The position numbers and the translations under genes were made by a program. From Candidatus Rokuibacteriota bacterium (lineage in GTDB: Bacteria > Methylomirabilota > Methylomirabilia > Rokubacteriales > CSP1-6), in NCBI GenBank assembly GCA_003220615.1, contig QHTB01000132.1, positions 62,001 through 126,000 of the forward strand: 64,000 nt of DNA. The letters run 5' to 3'. The notes under the pieces were generated by a model. It searched no databases and was not told where the DNA came from. It saw nothing but the letters and a program-made list of their open reading frames with translations. Of this stretch, positions 19,670 to 28,587 are shown piece after piece (within the stretch, counting starts at the first letter, position 1; each line of letters opens with the position of its first letter).

Positions 19670-20704
19670 ATGGGCGGTGCCGGGTTCACTCTCGGCCAGC
19701 TGGCGGCGACGCTGAAGGGCACGGTGGACGGTGACACGACGCGAGTCGTGATCGGCGTGGCCTCGCTGGAGACCGCCGGTCCTCAGCACATCGCGTTCGT
19801 CGCCGACGGCCGGTATCGGCAGGCCGCGCTCTCCTCTCGTGCCGGCGCCTTCCTTGCCGCCGACGACGTGCAGGGCCTTCCCGCTCCGGTCATCCGCTGC
19901 CGCGAGCCACGCCTGACCCTTATCGAGCTTCTCCATCTCTTCCATCCTCCTGCGTCGCCGAACGCGGGGATCGACGCCTCGGCGCGCGTGGCGCCCGACG
20001 CCCGTGTGCATCCGACGGCAACGGTGAGTGCGCTGGCCGTCGTCGAAGCCGGCGCCGTGATCGGTGCCCACGCGCACCTGCATCCGCTCGTCTACGTGGG
20101 CCCGGGCGCCGAGATCGGCGAGGACTCGGTGCTGCATCCCCATGTCGTCGTCCGGGACGGCGTTCGTGTGGGCCGCCGGGTGATCATTCACGCCGGTGCC
20201 GTGCTGGGAGCCGACGGGTTCGGATTCACCTGGGACGGCGCGGCCCATCGGAAGATTCCCCAGGTCGGCAGCGTGATCGTCGAGGACGACGTCGAGATCG
20301 GCGCCAACGCGACGATCGACCGCGGCACGCTGGGACCGACCATCGTGCGACGCGGCGTGAAGATCGATAATCTCGTCATGGTGGCCCACAACGTGGAGAT
20401 CGGTGAGGATACCGTCATCGCGGCACAGACCGGGATCTCGGGCTCGTGCAAAGTCGGGCGAGGCGTGGTCCTGGGCGGACAGGTCGGAATCGGCGATCAT
20501 GTCAGCATCGGAGATGGCGCCATGCTGAGCTCGCAGACGGGTGTCATCTCCGACGTCGCGGCCGGCCTCAAGCTCGGCGGCACCTATGGACGCCCGTTGC
20601 CCGAGTTCTTCCGGATCTGGGTCGCCCAGGCCCAGCTCCCGGAGATGCTGCGGCGGCTGCGCGCGCTGGAGCGACGGGTCGAGGAGCTGACCAAGGGTGA
20701 GTGA
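19670..20704 (+). CDS. lpxD: UDP-3-O-acylglucosamine N-acyltransferase LpxD
   Basis: LpxD adds the second hydroxyacyl chain in lipid A synthesis. The 344-residue protein has the N-terminal uridine-binding domain (about 1-105) followed by a left-handed beta-helix of hexapeptide repeats (about 108-315) and a C-terminal helix ([26 protein letters not shown]). The catalytic-His region reads [23 protein letters not shown], and [19 protein letters not shown] is diagnostic of LpxD. It lies 5 bases after the skp-like gene and overlaps lpxA by 8 bases; the fabZ gene that often separates them is absent. Confidence 0.96.
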   Translation: MGGAGFTLGQLAATLKGTVDGDTTRVVIGVASLETAGPQHIAFVADGRYRQAALSSRAGAFLAADDVQGLPAPVIRCREPRLTLIELLHLFHPPASPNAGIDASARVAPDARVHPTATVSALAVVEAGAVIGAHAHLHPLVYVGPGAEIGEDSVLHPHVVVRDGVRVGRRVIIHAGAVLGADGFGFTWDGAAHRKIPQVGSVIVEDDVEIGANATIDRGTLGPTIVRRGVKIDNLVMVAHNVEIGEDTVIAAQTGISGSCKVGRGVVLGGQVGIGDHVSIGDGAMLSSQTGVISDVAAGLKLGGTYGRPLPEFFRIWVAQAQLPEMLRRLRALERRVEELTKGE

Positions 20705-21542
20705 GCAGATCCACCACATGGCGCTGGTCGATCCGAAGGCCCAGCTCGGACCCGGCGTGAAGATCGGGCCGTTCTCGATCGTGGGCCCGGACGCGAAGCT
20801 GGCGGCCGACGTCGAGATCGGGCCGCACGTCGTCATCGAGGGCCAGGTCGAGCTCGGCGCTGGCGTGCGCGTCGGTCCCGGCACCATCATCGGCACCGAT
20901 CCCCAGGACACGAAATTCAAGCGATCCACCATCTCGGGCGTGCGCGTCGGCGCGGGGACGGTGATTCGCGAGTACGTCACCATCCATCGCGCGACGAAAC
21001 CCGAAGGCTTCACCGAGATCGGGGCCAACTGCCTGCTCATGTCGACCTGCCACGTCGGCCACGATACGCGGATCGGCGAGGGCGCCATCATCGTCACCGA
21101 GGTCGCGGTGGGCGGTCACTCGGAGATCGGAGAGTACGCGACGATTGGCGGCGTCAGCGGCCTGATCCAGTTCTCCCGCGTGGGCGCATACGCCTTCATC
21201 GGCGGTTGCGCCAAGATCGGCCGCGACGTCCCGCCGTACGTCATGGCCGACGGCAATCCGTGCCAGGCCCACGGGATCAACGTCGTGGGATTGCGTCGAG
21301 CGGGCATGCCTCCATCGGAGCGCCGCGTGCTCCAGGAAGCCTACCGCCTCCTCTATCGCAGCGGCCTGGCTCCCGGCCGCGCGCTCGAGCGCATCCGCGG
21401 CGAGCTGCCGGCCACGCCCGCGCTCATGCGCCTCGTGGACTTCGTCGCGGCCCCGTCACGGCGCGGGATCATTCCGCCCAAGGGTGGCTGGCGCGGCGCC
21501 GCGGCTGAGAGCGCCGAGGATCTCGAAAGCGGGGTCGTATGA
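20697..21542 (+). CDS. lpxA: Acyl-ACP:UDP-N-acetylglucosamine O-acyltransferase LpxA
   Basis: LpxA begins lipid A synthesis by acylating UDP-GlcNAc (or its 3-amino analogue). The 281 residues form a hexapeptide-repeat beta-helix (about 8-195: [21 protein letters not shown] and similar), then a C-terminal helical domain. The catalytic His lies in [17 protein letters not shown], and [10 protein letters not shown] is a family motif. I chose GTG 20697 because [15 protein letters not shown] aligns with the usual IHPTAIVDPKA start; ATG 20718 is a shorter option. The C terminus carries about 20 extra residues. It overlaps the Gfo/Idh/MocA gene as ATGA. Confidence 0.96.
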   Translation: MSEQIHHMALVDPKAQLGPGVKIGPFSIVGPDAKLAADVEIGPHVVIEGQVELGAGVRVGPGTIIGTDPQDTKFKRSTISGVRVGAGTVIREYVTIHRATKPEGFTEIGANCLLMSTCHVGHDTRIGEGAIIVTEVAVGGHSEIGEYATIGGVSGLIQFSRVGAYAFIGGCAKIGRDVPPYVMADGNPCQAHGINVVGLRRAGMPPSERRVLQEAYRLLYRSGLAPGRALERIRGELPATPALMRLVDFVAAPSRRGIIPPKGGWRGAAAESAEDLESGVV

Positions 21543-22570
21543 TGGCGCCCAGCGATCGCCGCGTCCGTGCGGGAGTCGTCGGCGTCGGGCACATGGGCCA
21601 ATACCATGCGCGCGTCTACGCGGAGCTGTGGGACGTCGATCTCGTCGGCATCACCGACATCAACGGTGACCGCGCCCGCGAGGCCGCCGCCCACTACGAC
21701 ACCGTCGCGTTCGCCGACCACCGCGATCTCATCGGCCGCGTCGACGTCGCCAGCATCGCCGTGCCCACCGAGCAGCACTTTCACGTCGCCCGCGACCTCC
21801 TGGAGGGCGGCGTCAACGTGCTCATCGAAAAGCCGATCACGCCCACGCTGGAAGAAGCGCGTGAGCTGTTCGCGCTGGCTCGGCGCACGGGCTGCCTGCT
21901 CCACGTGGGTCACGTCGAGCGGTTCAACGGCGCCGTGCAGGAGCTGCGCAAGATCGTCGAGGGCCCGCTCCTCATCGAATCGCGGCGGCTCGGGCCCTTC
22001 GTGCCGCGCGTGCAGAAGGACACCGTGGTCATGGACCTCATGATCCACGACCTCGACATCGTGCTCGCCCTCGTCGACGCGCGGCCGCGCCGGCTCACGG
22101 CCTTCGGCTCCGCCGTCCATTCCGACGTGGCCGACGTCGCCAACGTCCAGATCTGGTTCGACTCGGGCACGATCGCCACCATCACGGCCAGCCGGGCCAC
22201 CGAGGAGAAGATCCGCACGCTGGCCATCACGCAGCCCGACGCCTACATCGTCCTCGACTATCTGGTGCAGGACATCCAGATCCACCGGCGGGCCGCCCAG
22301 GAATCGCAGCCGAACCGGGAGTCGATCCGCTACCGCCAGGCCTCCTTCGTCGAGCACCTGTTCGTCCACAAGGACAATCCGCTGAAGCTCGAGATCCTCC
22401 ACCTCGTCGGCGCCGTGCGCCGGGCCAGGAGCGGCGCGCCGCTCGAGCTCGCCGAGACGGAAAACCTCCGGTCGCTGGCCATGGCGCTGGAGATCGAACG
22501 CATGATTCGCGACGGTCGGTGCGAGTCGGCGTGGCCGGGGGACTTGCCGTGGAGCGCACGCTCGCAGTGA
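21539..22570 (+). CDS. Gfo/Idh/MocA family oxidoreductase (possible UDP-GlcNAc 3-dehydrogenase)
   Basis: This is a predicted NAD(P)-dependent sugar dehydrogenase of 343 residues. The N-terminal Rossmann fold shows GVVGVGHMGQYHARVYAEL and the family motif EKPITPTLEEARELF (about 100-114). The middle has HVGHVERFNGAVQEL, and the C-terminal alpha/beta domain includes DLMIHDLDIVLALV. In Leptospira and Acidithiobacillus a related protein, GnnA, oxidises UDP-GlcNAc next to lpxA so that GnnB can make the 3-amino sugar used by LpxA. The position between lpxA and lpxI makes that role attractive, but no GnnB-type aminotransferase lies in this window. Family is certain; substrate is inferred. Confidence 0.85.
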   Translation: MMAPSDRRVRAGVVGVGHMGQYHARVYAELWDVDLVGITDINGDRAREAAAHYDTVAFADHRDLIGRVDVASIAVPTEQHFHVARDLLEGGVNVLIEKPITPTLEEARELFALARRTGCLLHVGHVERFNGAVQELRKIVEGPLLIESRRLGPFVPRVQKDTVVMDLMIHDLDIVLALVDARPRRLTAFGSAVHSDVADVANVQIWFDSGTIATITASRATEEKIRTLAITQPDAYIVLDYLVQDIQIHRRAAQESQPNRESIRYRQASFVEHLFVHKDNPLKLEILHLVGAVRRARSGAPLELAETENLRSLAMALEIERMIRDGRCESAWPGDLPWSARSQ

Positions 22571-23364
22571 TGTGCGGCGCCGGCGTGCTGCCGGCGCTGG
22601 TGGCTGAGCGCGCGCGAGCCGAGCGCTGGCGGGTGGTCGCGTTCACCTTCGACGGCGCGACCGACCTGAGCGCCCGTGTCGCGCGCACGATTCCGAGCCG
22701 CCTGCGCGAGTTCGGGCCGATCCTGACCGCGCTCAAGGACGAAGGCGTGAGCGCCGCCGTGCTGGTGGGACGCTTCTCGATGACCGACGTGCTCCACACG
22801 GGGACCTCGACGGCCGACGAGACGGCGCTGTCGCTCCAGGGCCGTGCCGGCTCCCGGATCGACAGCCGGCTCGTCGACGCCATCATCGCGCTGTTCGCCG
22901 GCGTGGGTGTGGAGGTGCTGGACCAGCGACGCTTCCTGGGTGATCTGGTACCCGAGGCCGGTTGCTGGTCGCGCCGTGCCCCGACGGCCGACGAGTGGAC
23001 CGAGATCCGCCGGGGCCTCACGCTCGCTCGTGAGATCGCCGACGCGTCGATCGGCCAGACGATCGTGCTGCGCTACGGGGCGGTCGTCGCGGTGGAGGCG
23101 GTGGAAGGGACGACCGAGGCCGTCCGACGAGGGACGGCGCTGGCGGGCCCCGGCGCGGTCATCGTCAAGGCCACCGCGCGCGCCCACGACTATCGGTTCG
23201 ACACACCGACCATCGGCCCTGAAACCGTGAGCGCGGCGGTTGCCGGCGGCGCCGCCGTGCTCGCCGTCGAGGCGGGGCGCGTGGCGATTCTGGATCGCCA
23301 GGCGGCGGCGCGAGTGGCGGATACCGCCGGCTTGAGCCTGCTGAGCGTGAGTGATGCCGGCTGA
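22549..23364 (+). CDS. lpxI: UDP-2,3-diacylglucosamine pyrophosphatase LpxI
   Basis: LpxI (DUF1009) hydrolyses UDP-2,3-diacylglucosamine to lipid X, replacing LpxH. The 271-residue protein has the N-terminal CGAGVLPALVAERARAERWRVVAF, GPILTALKDEGVSAAVLVGRF in the middle, and the C-terminal DUF1009 domain with GQTIVLRYGAVVAVEAVEGTTEAVRRG and IVKATARAHDYRFDTPTIGPETV. Several GTG starts are possible (22519, 22531, 22549); 22549 gives the N terminus most like the family (VERTLAVMCGAG) and a 22-base overlap upstream. Its place directly before lpxB matches its step in the pathway. Confidence 0.92.
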   Translation: MERTLAVMCGAGVLPALVAERARAERWRVVAFTFDGATDLSARVARTIPSRLREFGPILTALKDEGVSAAVLVGRFSMTDVLHTGTSTADETALSLQGRAGSRIDSRLVDAIIALFAGVGVEVLDQRRFLGDLVPEAGCWSRRAPTADEWTEIRRGLTLAREIADASIGQTIVLRYGAVVAVEAVEGTTEAVRRGTALAGPGAVIVKATARAHDYRFDTPTIGPETVSAAVAGGAAVLAVEAGRVAILDRQAAARVADTAGLSLLSVSDAG

Positions 23365-24571
23365 GTCGGCGCGCCGTCCCGTCGTGATGTTGTCGGCCGG
23401 GGAGGCATCGGGCGACCTCCACGGAGGAGCGCTGGCCGCGGCCCTGCGCAGGCTCGCGCCGGAGGCGCGGCTGTTCGGGATGGGCGGCGAGCGCATGGCG
23501 TCGGCCGGCGTGGAGCTGCTCGCCGATGCGCGCGACATGGCGGTCGTCGGGTTCACCGAGGCGGTGCGACGGTTGCCGCACCTCCGCCACACGCTGGCCG
23601 AGCTCCGCAAGGCGTTGCGCTCCCAGCGTCCCGACGTCCTCGTGACGATCGACTATCCCGGATTCAATCTCCGCCTCGCCGAGGTAGCGCGTGACGCCGG
23701 CATTCCCGTCGTCTACTTCGTGCCGCCACAGATCTGGGCCTGGCGGGCCGGACGCATCCGTGTGATCCGCGAGCGGGTGACGCTCGTGCTGGCCGTCTTG
23801 CCCTTCGAGCGGGCGCTGTACCGCCAGGCCAAAGTGCCGGTCGAGTTCGTCGGCCACCCGATTGCCGATGCGCTGGTCGGAGCGCCGAGCCGCGCCGACG
23901 CGCGGCGCCGCCTCGGCCTCGGCGACGGCGATCTCGTCATCGGCCTGCTGCCCGGCAGTCGCCCTCAGGAGATCGCGCGATTGACGCCGATCATCCGCGA
24001 CGCCGCGGCGACGCTCGCGTCGCGTCATCCGAATGCGCGGTTCGTCCTGGCGTTGGCCCCGACGGTGTCGGCGGCCGACGTGACCGCGCACCTGGGCGCC
24101 GGTCCTCGCATCGACCTCGTGTCCGATGCCCACGCGGTGATGCGCGCGTCCGACCTCCTGCTCGCAACGTCCGGCACGGCCACGCTGGAGGCGGCACTGC
24201 TCGGCACACCGATGGTGGTGATCTACCGCCTCTCCTGGCTCAGCCAGGCGGTCGGCCATGCGGTGCTCCGCATTCCGTGGGTGAGCCTGCCCAACATCAT
24301 CCTCGGCCGCGGCGTGATCCCTGAGCTGTTCCTGCGGCGTGAGGCCACGGCCGAGCGGCTGGCCGCGAGCGCGATCGAACTGATCGAGACGCCCGGGGCG
24401 CTCGAGGCGCAACGGTCGGCATTTCGCGATCTGGCGGCCGAGATCGGCGAGCCCGGGGTCGCCCAGCGCGCGGCGGCTCGCGTGCTGTCCGTGATCAGCG
24501 CGCCGCCCGGACGTCCCGAGGGCATCGGCGTCCCGGTGACGCTGACGCCGCGGCTGGCCGGAGCGTCGTGA
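23354..24571 (+). CDS. lpxB: Lipid-A-disaccharide synthase LpxB
   Basis: LpxB joins UDP-2,3-diacylglucosamine and lipid X into the lipid A disaccharide (GT19). The 405 residues show the N-terminal SAGEASGDLHGGALAAALR, FGMGGERMASAGVEL, the IDYPGFNLRLAEVARDAGIPVVYFVPPQIWAWR block, GHPIADAL, GLLPGSRPQEIARL, and the acceptor-site segment LLATSGTATLEAALLGTPMVVIYRLS. ATG 23354 is preferred over the adjacent GTG 23351; both overlap lpxI. Spacing to the acyltransferase gene is a 4-base overlap. Confidence 0.97.
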   Translation: MPAESARRPVVMLSAGEASGDLHGGALAAALRRLAPEARLFGMGGERMASAGVELLADARDMAVVGFTEAVRRLPHLRHTLAELRKALRSQRPDVLVTIDYPGFNLRLAEVARDAGIPVVYFVPPQIWAWRAGRIRVIRERVTLVLAVLPFERALYRQAKVPVEFVGHPIADALVGAPSRADARRRLGLGDGDLVIGLLPGSRPQEIARLTPIIRDAAATLASRHPNARFVLALAPTVSAADVTAHLGAGPRIDLVSDAHAVMRASDLLLATSGTATLEAALLGTPMVVIYRLSWLSQAVGHAVLRIPWVSLPNIILGRGVIPELFLRREATAERLAASAIELIETPGALEAQRSAFRDLAAEIGEPGVAQRAAARVLSVISAPPGRPEGIGVPVTLTPRLAGAS

Positions 24572-25230
24572 GCGCGGCGGCGGTGACCGCGCTGGCCCCG
24601 GCGGCGACGGCCGTGATCGTGAGATCTCTCGGCGCCACGCTCCGCATTCGCGCGGTCGGCGTCGATGCGCTGGAGCCGCGCTGGAGGGCGGGCCAGCCCC
24701 TCATCTATGCGGTGTGGCACGGCCGCATGGTCATGATGCCGTGGCTCAACGCCTGGCTGAGACGTACGCGAGGCGCCCGACGCGTTGCCGTGCTGGCCAG
24801 CCGTTCGCGCGATGGCGAGATCGTGAGCCGCTACGTCGCGCGCTTCGGCCTCGCCACCATCCGCGGTTCCTCGTCGCGCGGCGGCGCCGGTGCGCTGCGC
24901 CAGCTCGTCGCCACGGTGAGGGCAGGCGGGGACGTCGCGGTCGTTCCCGACGGGCCCCGCGGACCTCGGCGCCAGTTGCAGCCCGGTGTGGTAACGCTGG
25001 CCGCGCTCACGGGTGCGCCCATCGTACCGCTGGCCTTCGCCGCTCGGCCGGCCCGCCGGCTCGCGAGCTGGGACGAGCAGCTCGTTCCATGGCCGTTCGC
25101 GCGCAGCGTGCTGGTCTTGGGAGAGACCATTGCCGTCCCTCGCGACGCCGACCGCGAGCGCGCGGTGAAAGAGGTCGAGCGGGCGTTGAACGACACGACC
25201 GCGGACGCCGACCGCATGGTTGCCTCGTGA
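24568..25230 (+). CDS. DUF374 lysophospholipid-acyltransferase-like protein
   Basis: This is a predicted membrane-associated acyltransferase of 220 residues. The H-x4-D-type active site is replaced, as usual in DUF374, by AVWHGRMVMMPW (about 50-61), followed by SRSRDGEIVSRYVARFGLATIRGSSSRGG and VVPDGPRGPRRQLQPG. A hydrophobic N terminus suggests membrane attachment. It sits between lpxB and waaA, where E. coli-type genomes would use LpxL/LpxM acyltransferases, and none of those is seen here. A late acylation of lipid A is a reasonable guess, not shown by sequence. It overlaps waaA by 4 bases. Confidence 0.82.
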   Translation: MSAAAVTALAPAATAVIVRSLGATLRIRAVGVDALEPRWRAGQPLIYAVWHGRMVMMPWLNAWLRRTRGARRVAVLASRSRDGEIVSRYVARFGLATIRGSSSRGGAGALRQLVATVRAGGDVAVVPDGPRGPRRQLQPGVVTLAALTGAPIVPLAFAARPARRLASWDEQLVPWPFARSVLVLGETIAVPRDADRERAVKEVERALNDTTADADRMVAS

Positions 25231-26501
25231 TTCACCGCCTCTACACCCTGTCGCTCGCCGGCCTGGTGGCCGGCTACGCACCGGTGGCATTCTACCGGAG
25301 CGTTCGTCGCGGAGTGCCGCTTCACCTGCGCGCGCGCTTCGGGTTCGGCGCCGAGCACCTGAATCGGCCGACCGCGTGGGTGCACGCCGTGTCCGTGGGA
25401 GAGACGATCGCCGCGCTGCCGCTGATCGAGGGCATCCGGCGCCTCGCACCGACGCTGCCGCCGGTCGTCACCACCGTCACCGATACGGGAGCCCACGTCG
25501 TGAGCGAGCGGTTGGGCGATGGGGCCAGCCACCGCTTTTTCCCGCTCGACTTTCCGGGCCCCGTGCGGCGGGTCGTCGAGGCGATCAATCCCGCGTTCCT
25601 CGTCTGCATGGAGACCGAGATCTGGCCGAACATGTACCGGACGCTGGCCGAGCGCCGCGTCCCCGTGATGATTGCCAACGGCCGGGTGTCCGATCGCTCG
25701 TTCGGTCGTTATCGCCTGGTGCGGCCGCTGCTCCGCGCCGTGCTCGATCACGTGACCGTCTTCGCCATGCGCTCGGAGGAGGACGCCCAGCGGATCATCG
25801 CGTTGGGCGCCGCACCCGAGCGCGTGTTCGTCAGCGGCAACATCAAGCACGAGCCGCTCCCGGAAGCGGGTGGTGTCGAGCTGTGGCAGCGACTGCTCGG
25901 TCTCGGCCGCGAGCAGCGCGTCTGGATCGCCGGCAGCACGCATCGCGGCGAGGAAGCCGCGGTGCTCGACGCCCACGCCGCCGCCCGACGCGACTGTCCC
26001 GACCTCGTGCTCGTGCTCGCGCCGCGCCATCCCGAGCGCGTGGCCGAGGTCGCCGCGCTGGTGACCGCTCGCGGTTGGCCGGTCGCGCGGCGAAGCGAGC
26101 TTCCCCGCGAGCGCCAGCCCGGCGCCGTCATCGTGCTCGACACCGTCGGCGAGCTCGCTCAGCTCTACGGTATCGCCGACGTCGTCTTCGTTGGCGGCAG
26201 CCTGGTGGCGGCCGGCGGCCACAACATGCTGGAGCCGGCGCAGCGTCGCAAGCCCGTCCTGTTCGGGCCGTACACGACGAATTTTCGCGAAGCGGCCGCG
26301 CTCCTCGTGGAGAGTGGGGGCGGCATCCTCGTTCGCGACGGGGGGGCCTTGACCGCGGAGCTCACGCGTCTGCTCGCCGATCCCGTCCTTCGCGCGAAGA
26401 TCGGAGGCCTCGCCCACGAGGCGGTCGCCGGTCGGCACGGCGCGGTGAAGGCGACGCTCGATCTCGTCGAGCGCTTCCTGCTGCCGGCGGGAACGCCATG
26501 A
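25227..26501 (+). CDS. waaA: 3-deoxy-D-manno-octulosonic acid transferase (Kdo transferase)
   Basis: WaaA (KdtA) attaches Kdo to the lipid A precursor at the inner membrane. The 424-residue protein has an N-terminal membrane anchor (about 3-22), the RARFGFG and HAVSVGETIAALPLI motifs, TTVTDTGAHVV, the METEIWPN motif diagnostic of the family, and the C-terminal GT30 fold with WIAGSTHRGEEAAVLDAH and GGSLVAAGGHNMLEPA. The catalytic Glu is the one in VSVGETIA. The GTG start at 25227 overlaps the preceding stop; the in-frame extension upstream lies in the acyltransferase gene. Whether it adds one or two Kdo cannot be told. Confidence 0.95.
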   Translation: MIHRLYTLSLAGLVAGYAPVAFYRSVRRGVPLHLRARFGFGAEHLNRPTAWVHAVSVGETIAALPLIEGIRRLAPTLPPVVTTVTDTGAHVVSERLGDGASHRFFPLDFPGPVRRVVEAINPAFLVCMETEIWPNMYRTLAERRVPVMIANGRVSDRSFGRYRLVRPLLRAVLDHVTVFAMRSEEDAQRIIALGAAPERVFVSGNIKHEPLPEAGGVELWQRLLGLGREQRVWIAGSTHRGEEAAVLDAHAAARRDCPDLVLVLAPRHPERVAEVAALVTARGWPVARRSELPRERQPGAVIVLDTVGELAQLYGIADVVFVGGSLVAAGGHNMLEPAQRRKPVLFGPYTTNFREAAALLVESGGGILVRDGGALTAELTRLLADPVLRAKIGGLAHEAVAGRHGAVKATLDLVERFLLPAGTP

Positions 26502-27595
26502 CGACCGAACACTCGGGGGCGCGGCTCGTGCACGGCTGGGAGCGCGGGTTCACCCCGCCCGCCGCGGCGGTGCTCGGCACGCTGGCCGGCGGTTATCGCA
26601 GATTCCTCGGTGCCCGCGAGTGGCTGTACGAGCAGGGCGTGCTCCGCTCGCGCGGGCTGGGGCGGCCCGTCATCGCCATCGGCAATCTCACCGTCGGCGG
26701 CACCGGCAAGACGCCGGCGGTGGAGATGGCCGTGCAGACGCTGCTGGAGCTCGGCCATCGGCCGGTCGTCGTGAGCCGCGGCTACCGCCGGCAGAGCCGC
26801 GGCGTGCAGATCGTCGCGGACACGTCGAGCGTGCGCCTCGACGCCGAGGAGGCCGGCGACGAGCCGTTCCTCCTCGCACGCCGCCTGCCCGGCGTTCCCG
26901 TCATCGTCGGCAGCAATCGCTACCTGGCCGCGCGGCTGGCCATCTCGCGCTTCCCGGTCACCGCCATCGTGCTCGACGACGGCTTCCAGCACCGCACGCT
27001 CGACAAGGACCTCGAAGTCGTCATGGTGCGCGCCCACTATCCGTGGGGCAACGGCCAGCTCCTGCCCGGAGGCCCGCTGCGCGAGCCGCTGTCGGCGCTC
27101 GCGCGCGCTCAGCTCATCGTCGCCACCGGCGCCCGCGGCGAGGCGGATCTCAGCGAGGTGCGCGCGGCCGCGGACGTTCACGCTCCCGGCGTGCCCGTGC
27201 TGGCCGCCCGTCATCGCGCCGTCGAGTGCTGGGAGGCCGAGCGCATGCGTCCGCACCGGCTGCGTGATCTCGCCGGGGCGCGCGTGCTCGCGTTCGCCGG
27301 CATCGCAGCACCCGCCGGCTTCGAGGCCACCCTCGGCGAGCTCGGCGTGGAGACCGCCGCGTTCGTGAGATTCGCCGACCACTACTGGTACAAGCCCGAC
27401 GACCTGCGCCGGCTCGAAGAGCGAGCCGCGTCGCTGGAGGCGATCGGGCTCGTGACCACCGAGAAGGACTGGGTGCGGTTGCGGCGGTTGCCGCTGCCCA
27501 AGCGTCCCGTCTACGTCGTCAGCGTCCGTCTGGAGCTCAGCGCCGGTCACGCGGCGTGGCGCACCGCCTTCGAGCGGGCATGCCCGAGACGCTGA
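26498..27595 (+). CDS. lpxK: Tetraacyldisaccharide 4'-kinase LpxK
   Basis: LpxK phosphorylates the 4' position of the lipid A disaccharide. The 365-residue protein has a membrane-proximal N terminus (about 8-45), the P-loop GNLTVGGTGKTPAVE (about 67-81), VVVSRGYRRQSRGVQIV, DEPFLLARRLPGVPVIV, LDDGFQHRTLDKDLEVVMV and the C-terminal HYWYKPDDLRRLE...TTEKDWVRL motif. ATG 26498 overlaps the waaA stop as ATGA. Order waaA-lpxK is reversed relative to the reactions but common. It overlaps the next heptosyltransferase by 16 bases. Confidence 0.95.
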   Translation: MTTEHSGARLVHGWERGFTPPAAAVLGTLAGGYRRFLGAREWLYEQGVLRSRGLGRPVIAIGNLTVGGTGKTPAVEMAVQTLLELGHRPVVVSRGYRRQSRGVQIVADTSSVRLDAEEAGDEPFLLARRLPGVPVIVGSNRYLAARLAISRFPVTAIVLDDGFQHRTLDKDLEVVMVRAHYPWGNGQLLPGGPLREPLSALARAQLIVATGARGEADLSEVRAAADVHAPGVPVLAARHRAVECWEAERMRPHRLRDLAGARVLAFAGIAAPAGFEATLGELGVETAAFVRFADHYWYKPDDLRRLEERAASLEAIGLVTTEKDWVRLRRLPLPKRPVYVVSVRLELSAGHAAWRTAFERACPRR

Positions 27596-28587
27596 TCGTT
27601 CGCTTGCCCAACTGGCTGGGCGACACGGTCATGGCCGTGCCCACGATTCGCGCGCTCGGCAAGGCGCGACGCCAGGCCAAGCTCGTCCTGGCCGGGCCGT
27701 GGTCGGGACTCTTCGTCGATCAGGACCTGGCCGACGTCCTCGTCGCATATCCGCGGGCATGGAGCGGGCGACTGCGGGCCGCCGACACCGTCCGAGCGCT
27801 CACACCCGACATCGCGGTGCTGCTGCCGAACTCCTTCGAGTCCGCCGCGTCGGCCTGGTACTGGCGGGCCAAGCGGCGCATCGGATTTTCCGCCGGGGGC
27901 CGCGACTGGTTGCTCACGGATCGCGTGACGGTGCCGGCGCCGCGGCGACACCAGATCGACGAGTACCTGATGCTGCTCGAGCCGCTCCGCGTGCGATCGG
28001 CCGACACCGTGCCGGCGCTGACCCCGCCGCCGTCCAACGGCGAGACGCGAAAGACCGTGCGCGCCCTGCTCGGCGAGGTCGGCGCCGCGGCCGGGCCGCG
28101 GATCGGCGTGCATCTCGGCGCGGCGTTCGGGCCCTCGAAGATCTGGCCCATCCAGCGCATCGTGGAGTTCTGCGGCCTCGCTCGCGGCGAGAACGTGGTG
28201 CCCGTGCTGATGGGCGCGCCCGATGACGAGCCGTTGGCGCGCGCCGTGATGGAGCAGATCGACGTGGCCAATCTGGTGGGACGCGACCGGCCGGATCTCC
28301 TGACCGCGCTCCTCAGCGAGCTCGACGTCGTGGTGTGTGGCGACACCGGAGTCGGGCACCTAGCGGCGGCGCTCGGCACGCCCGTCGTCACGTTGTTCGG
28401 CCCCACCGACTGGCGGTTGACGGCGCCCCGCGGTCCCGTCGAGGTCGTGCGTCATCCCACACCGTGCTCGCCCTGCTTTTACCGGACGTGCCCCATCGAT
28501 CATCCGTGTCTGCGCGACATCGCCGCGGGTGACGTCGAGGAGCGTGTGCGCCGTTTCCTGGCCGTGGCCGGCGCGCGAGCGCGATGA
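27580..28587 (+). CDS. waaF: Lipopolysaccharide heptosyltransferase II family protein
   Basis: A GT9 enzyme that transfers the second heptose to the inner core. The 335 residues show RLPNWLGDTVMAVPTIRAL at the N terminus, NSFESAASAWYWRAKRRIGF, and the nucleotide-sugar site GVHLGAAFGPSKIWPIQRIVE with [31 protein letters not shown]. The C-terminal cysteine-rich CSPCFYRTCPIDHPCLRDI is typical of WaaF and RfaF relatives. A second GT9 gene (35129) looks like WaaC, which supports the numbering. ATG 27580 is the start closest to the family N terminus. Confidence 0.92.
   Translation: MPETLIVRLPNWLGDTVMAVPTIRALGKARRQAKLVLAGPWSGLFVDQDLADVLVAYPRAWSGRLRAADTVRALTPDIAVLLPNSFESAASAWYWRAKRRIGFSAGGRDWLLTDRVTVPAPRRHQIDEYLMLLEPLRVRSADTVPALTPPPSNGETRKTVRALLGEVGAAAGPRIGVHLGAAFGPSKIWPIQRIVEFCGLARGENVVPVLMGAPDDEPLARAVMEQIDVANLVGRDRPDLLTALLSELDVVVCGDTGVGHLAAALGTPVVTLFGPTDWRLTAPRGPVEVVRHPTPCSPCFYRTCPIDHPCLRDIAAGDVEERVRRFLAVAGARAR

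Noticed and set aside
25220-26497. Upstream extension of lpxK through the whole waaA region
   Set aside because: That part of the frame is an out-of-frame reading of waaA; LpxK similarity starts only after ATG 26498.
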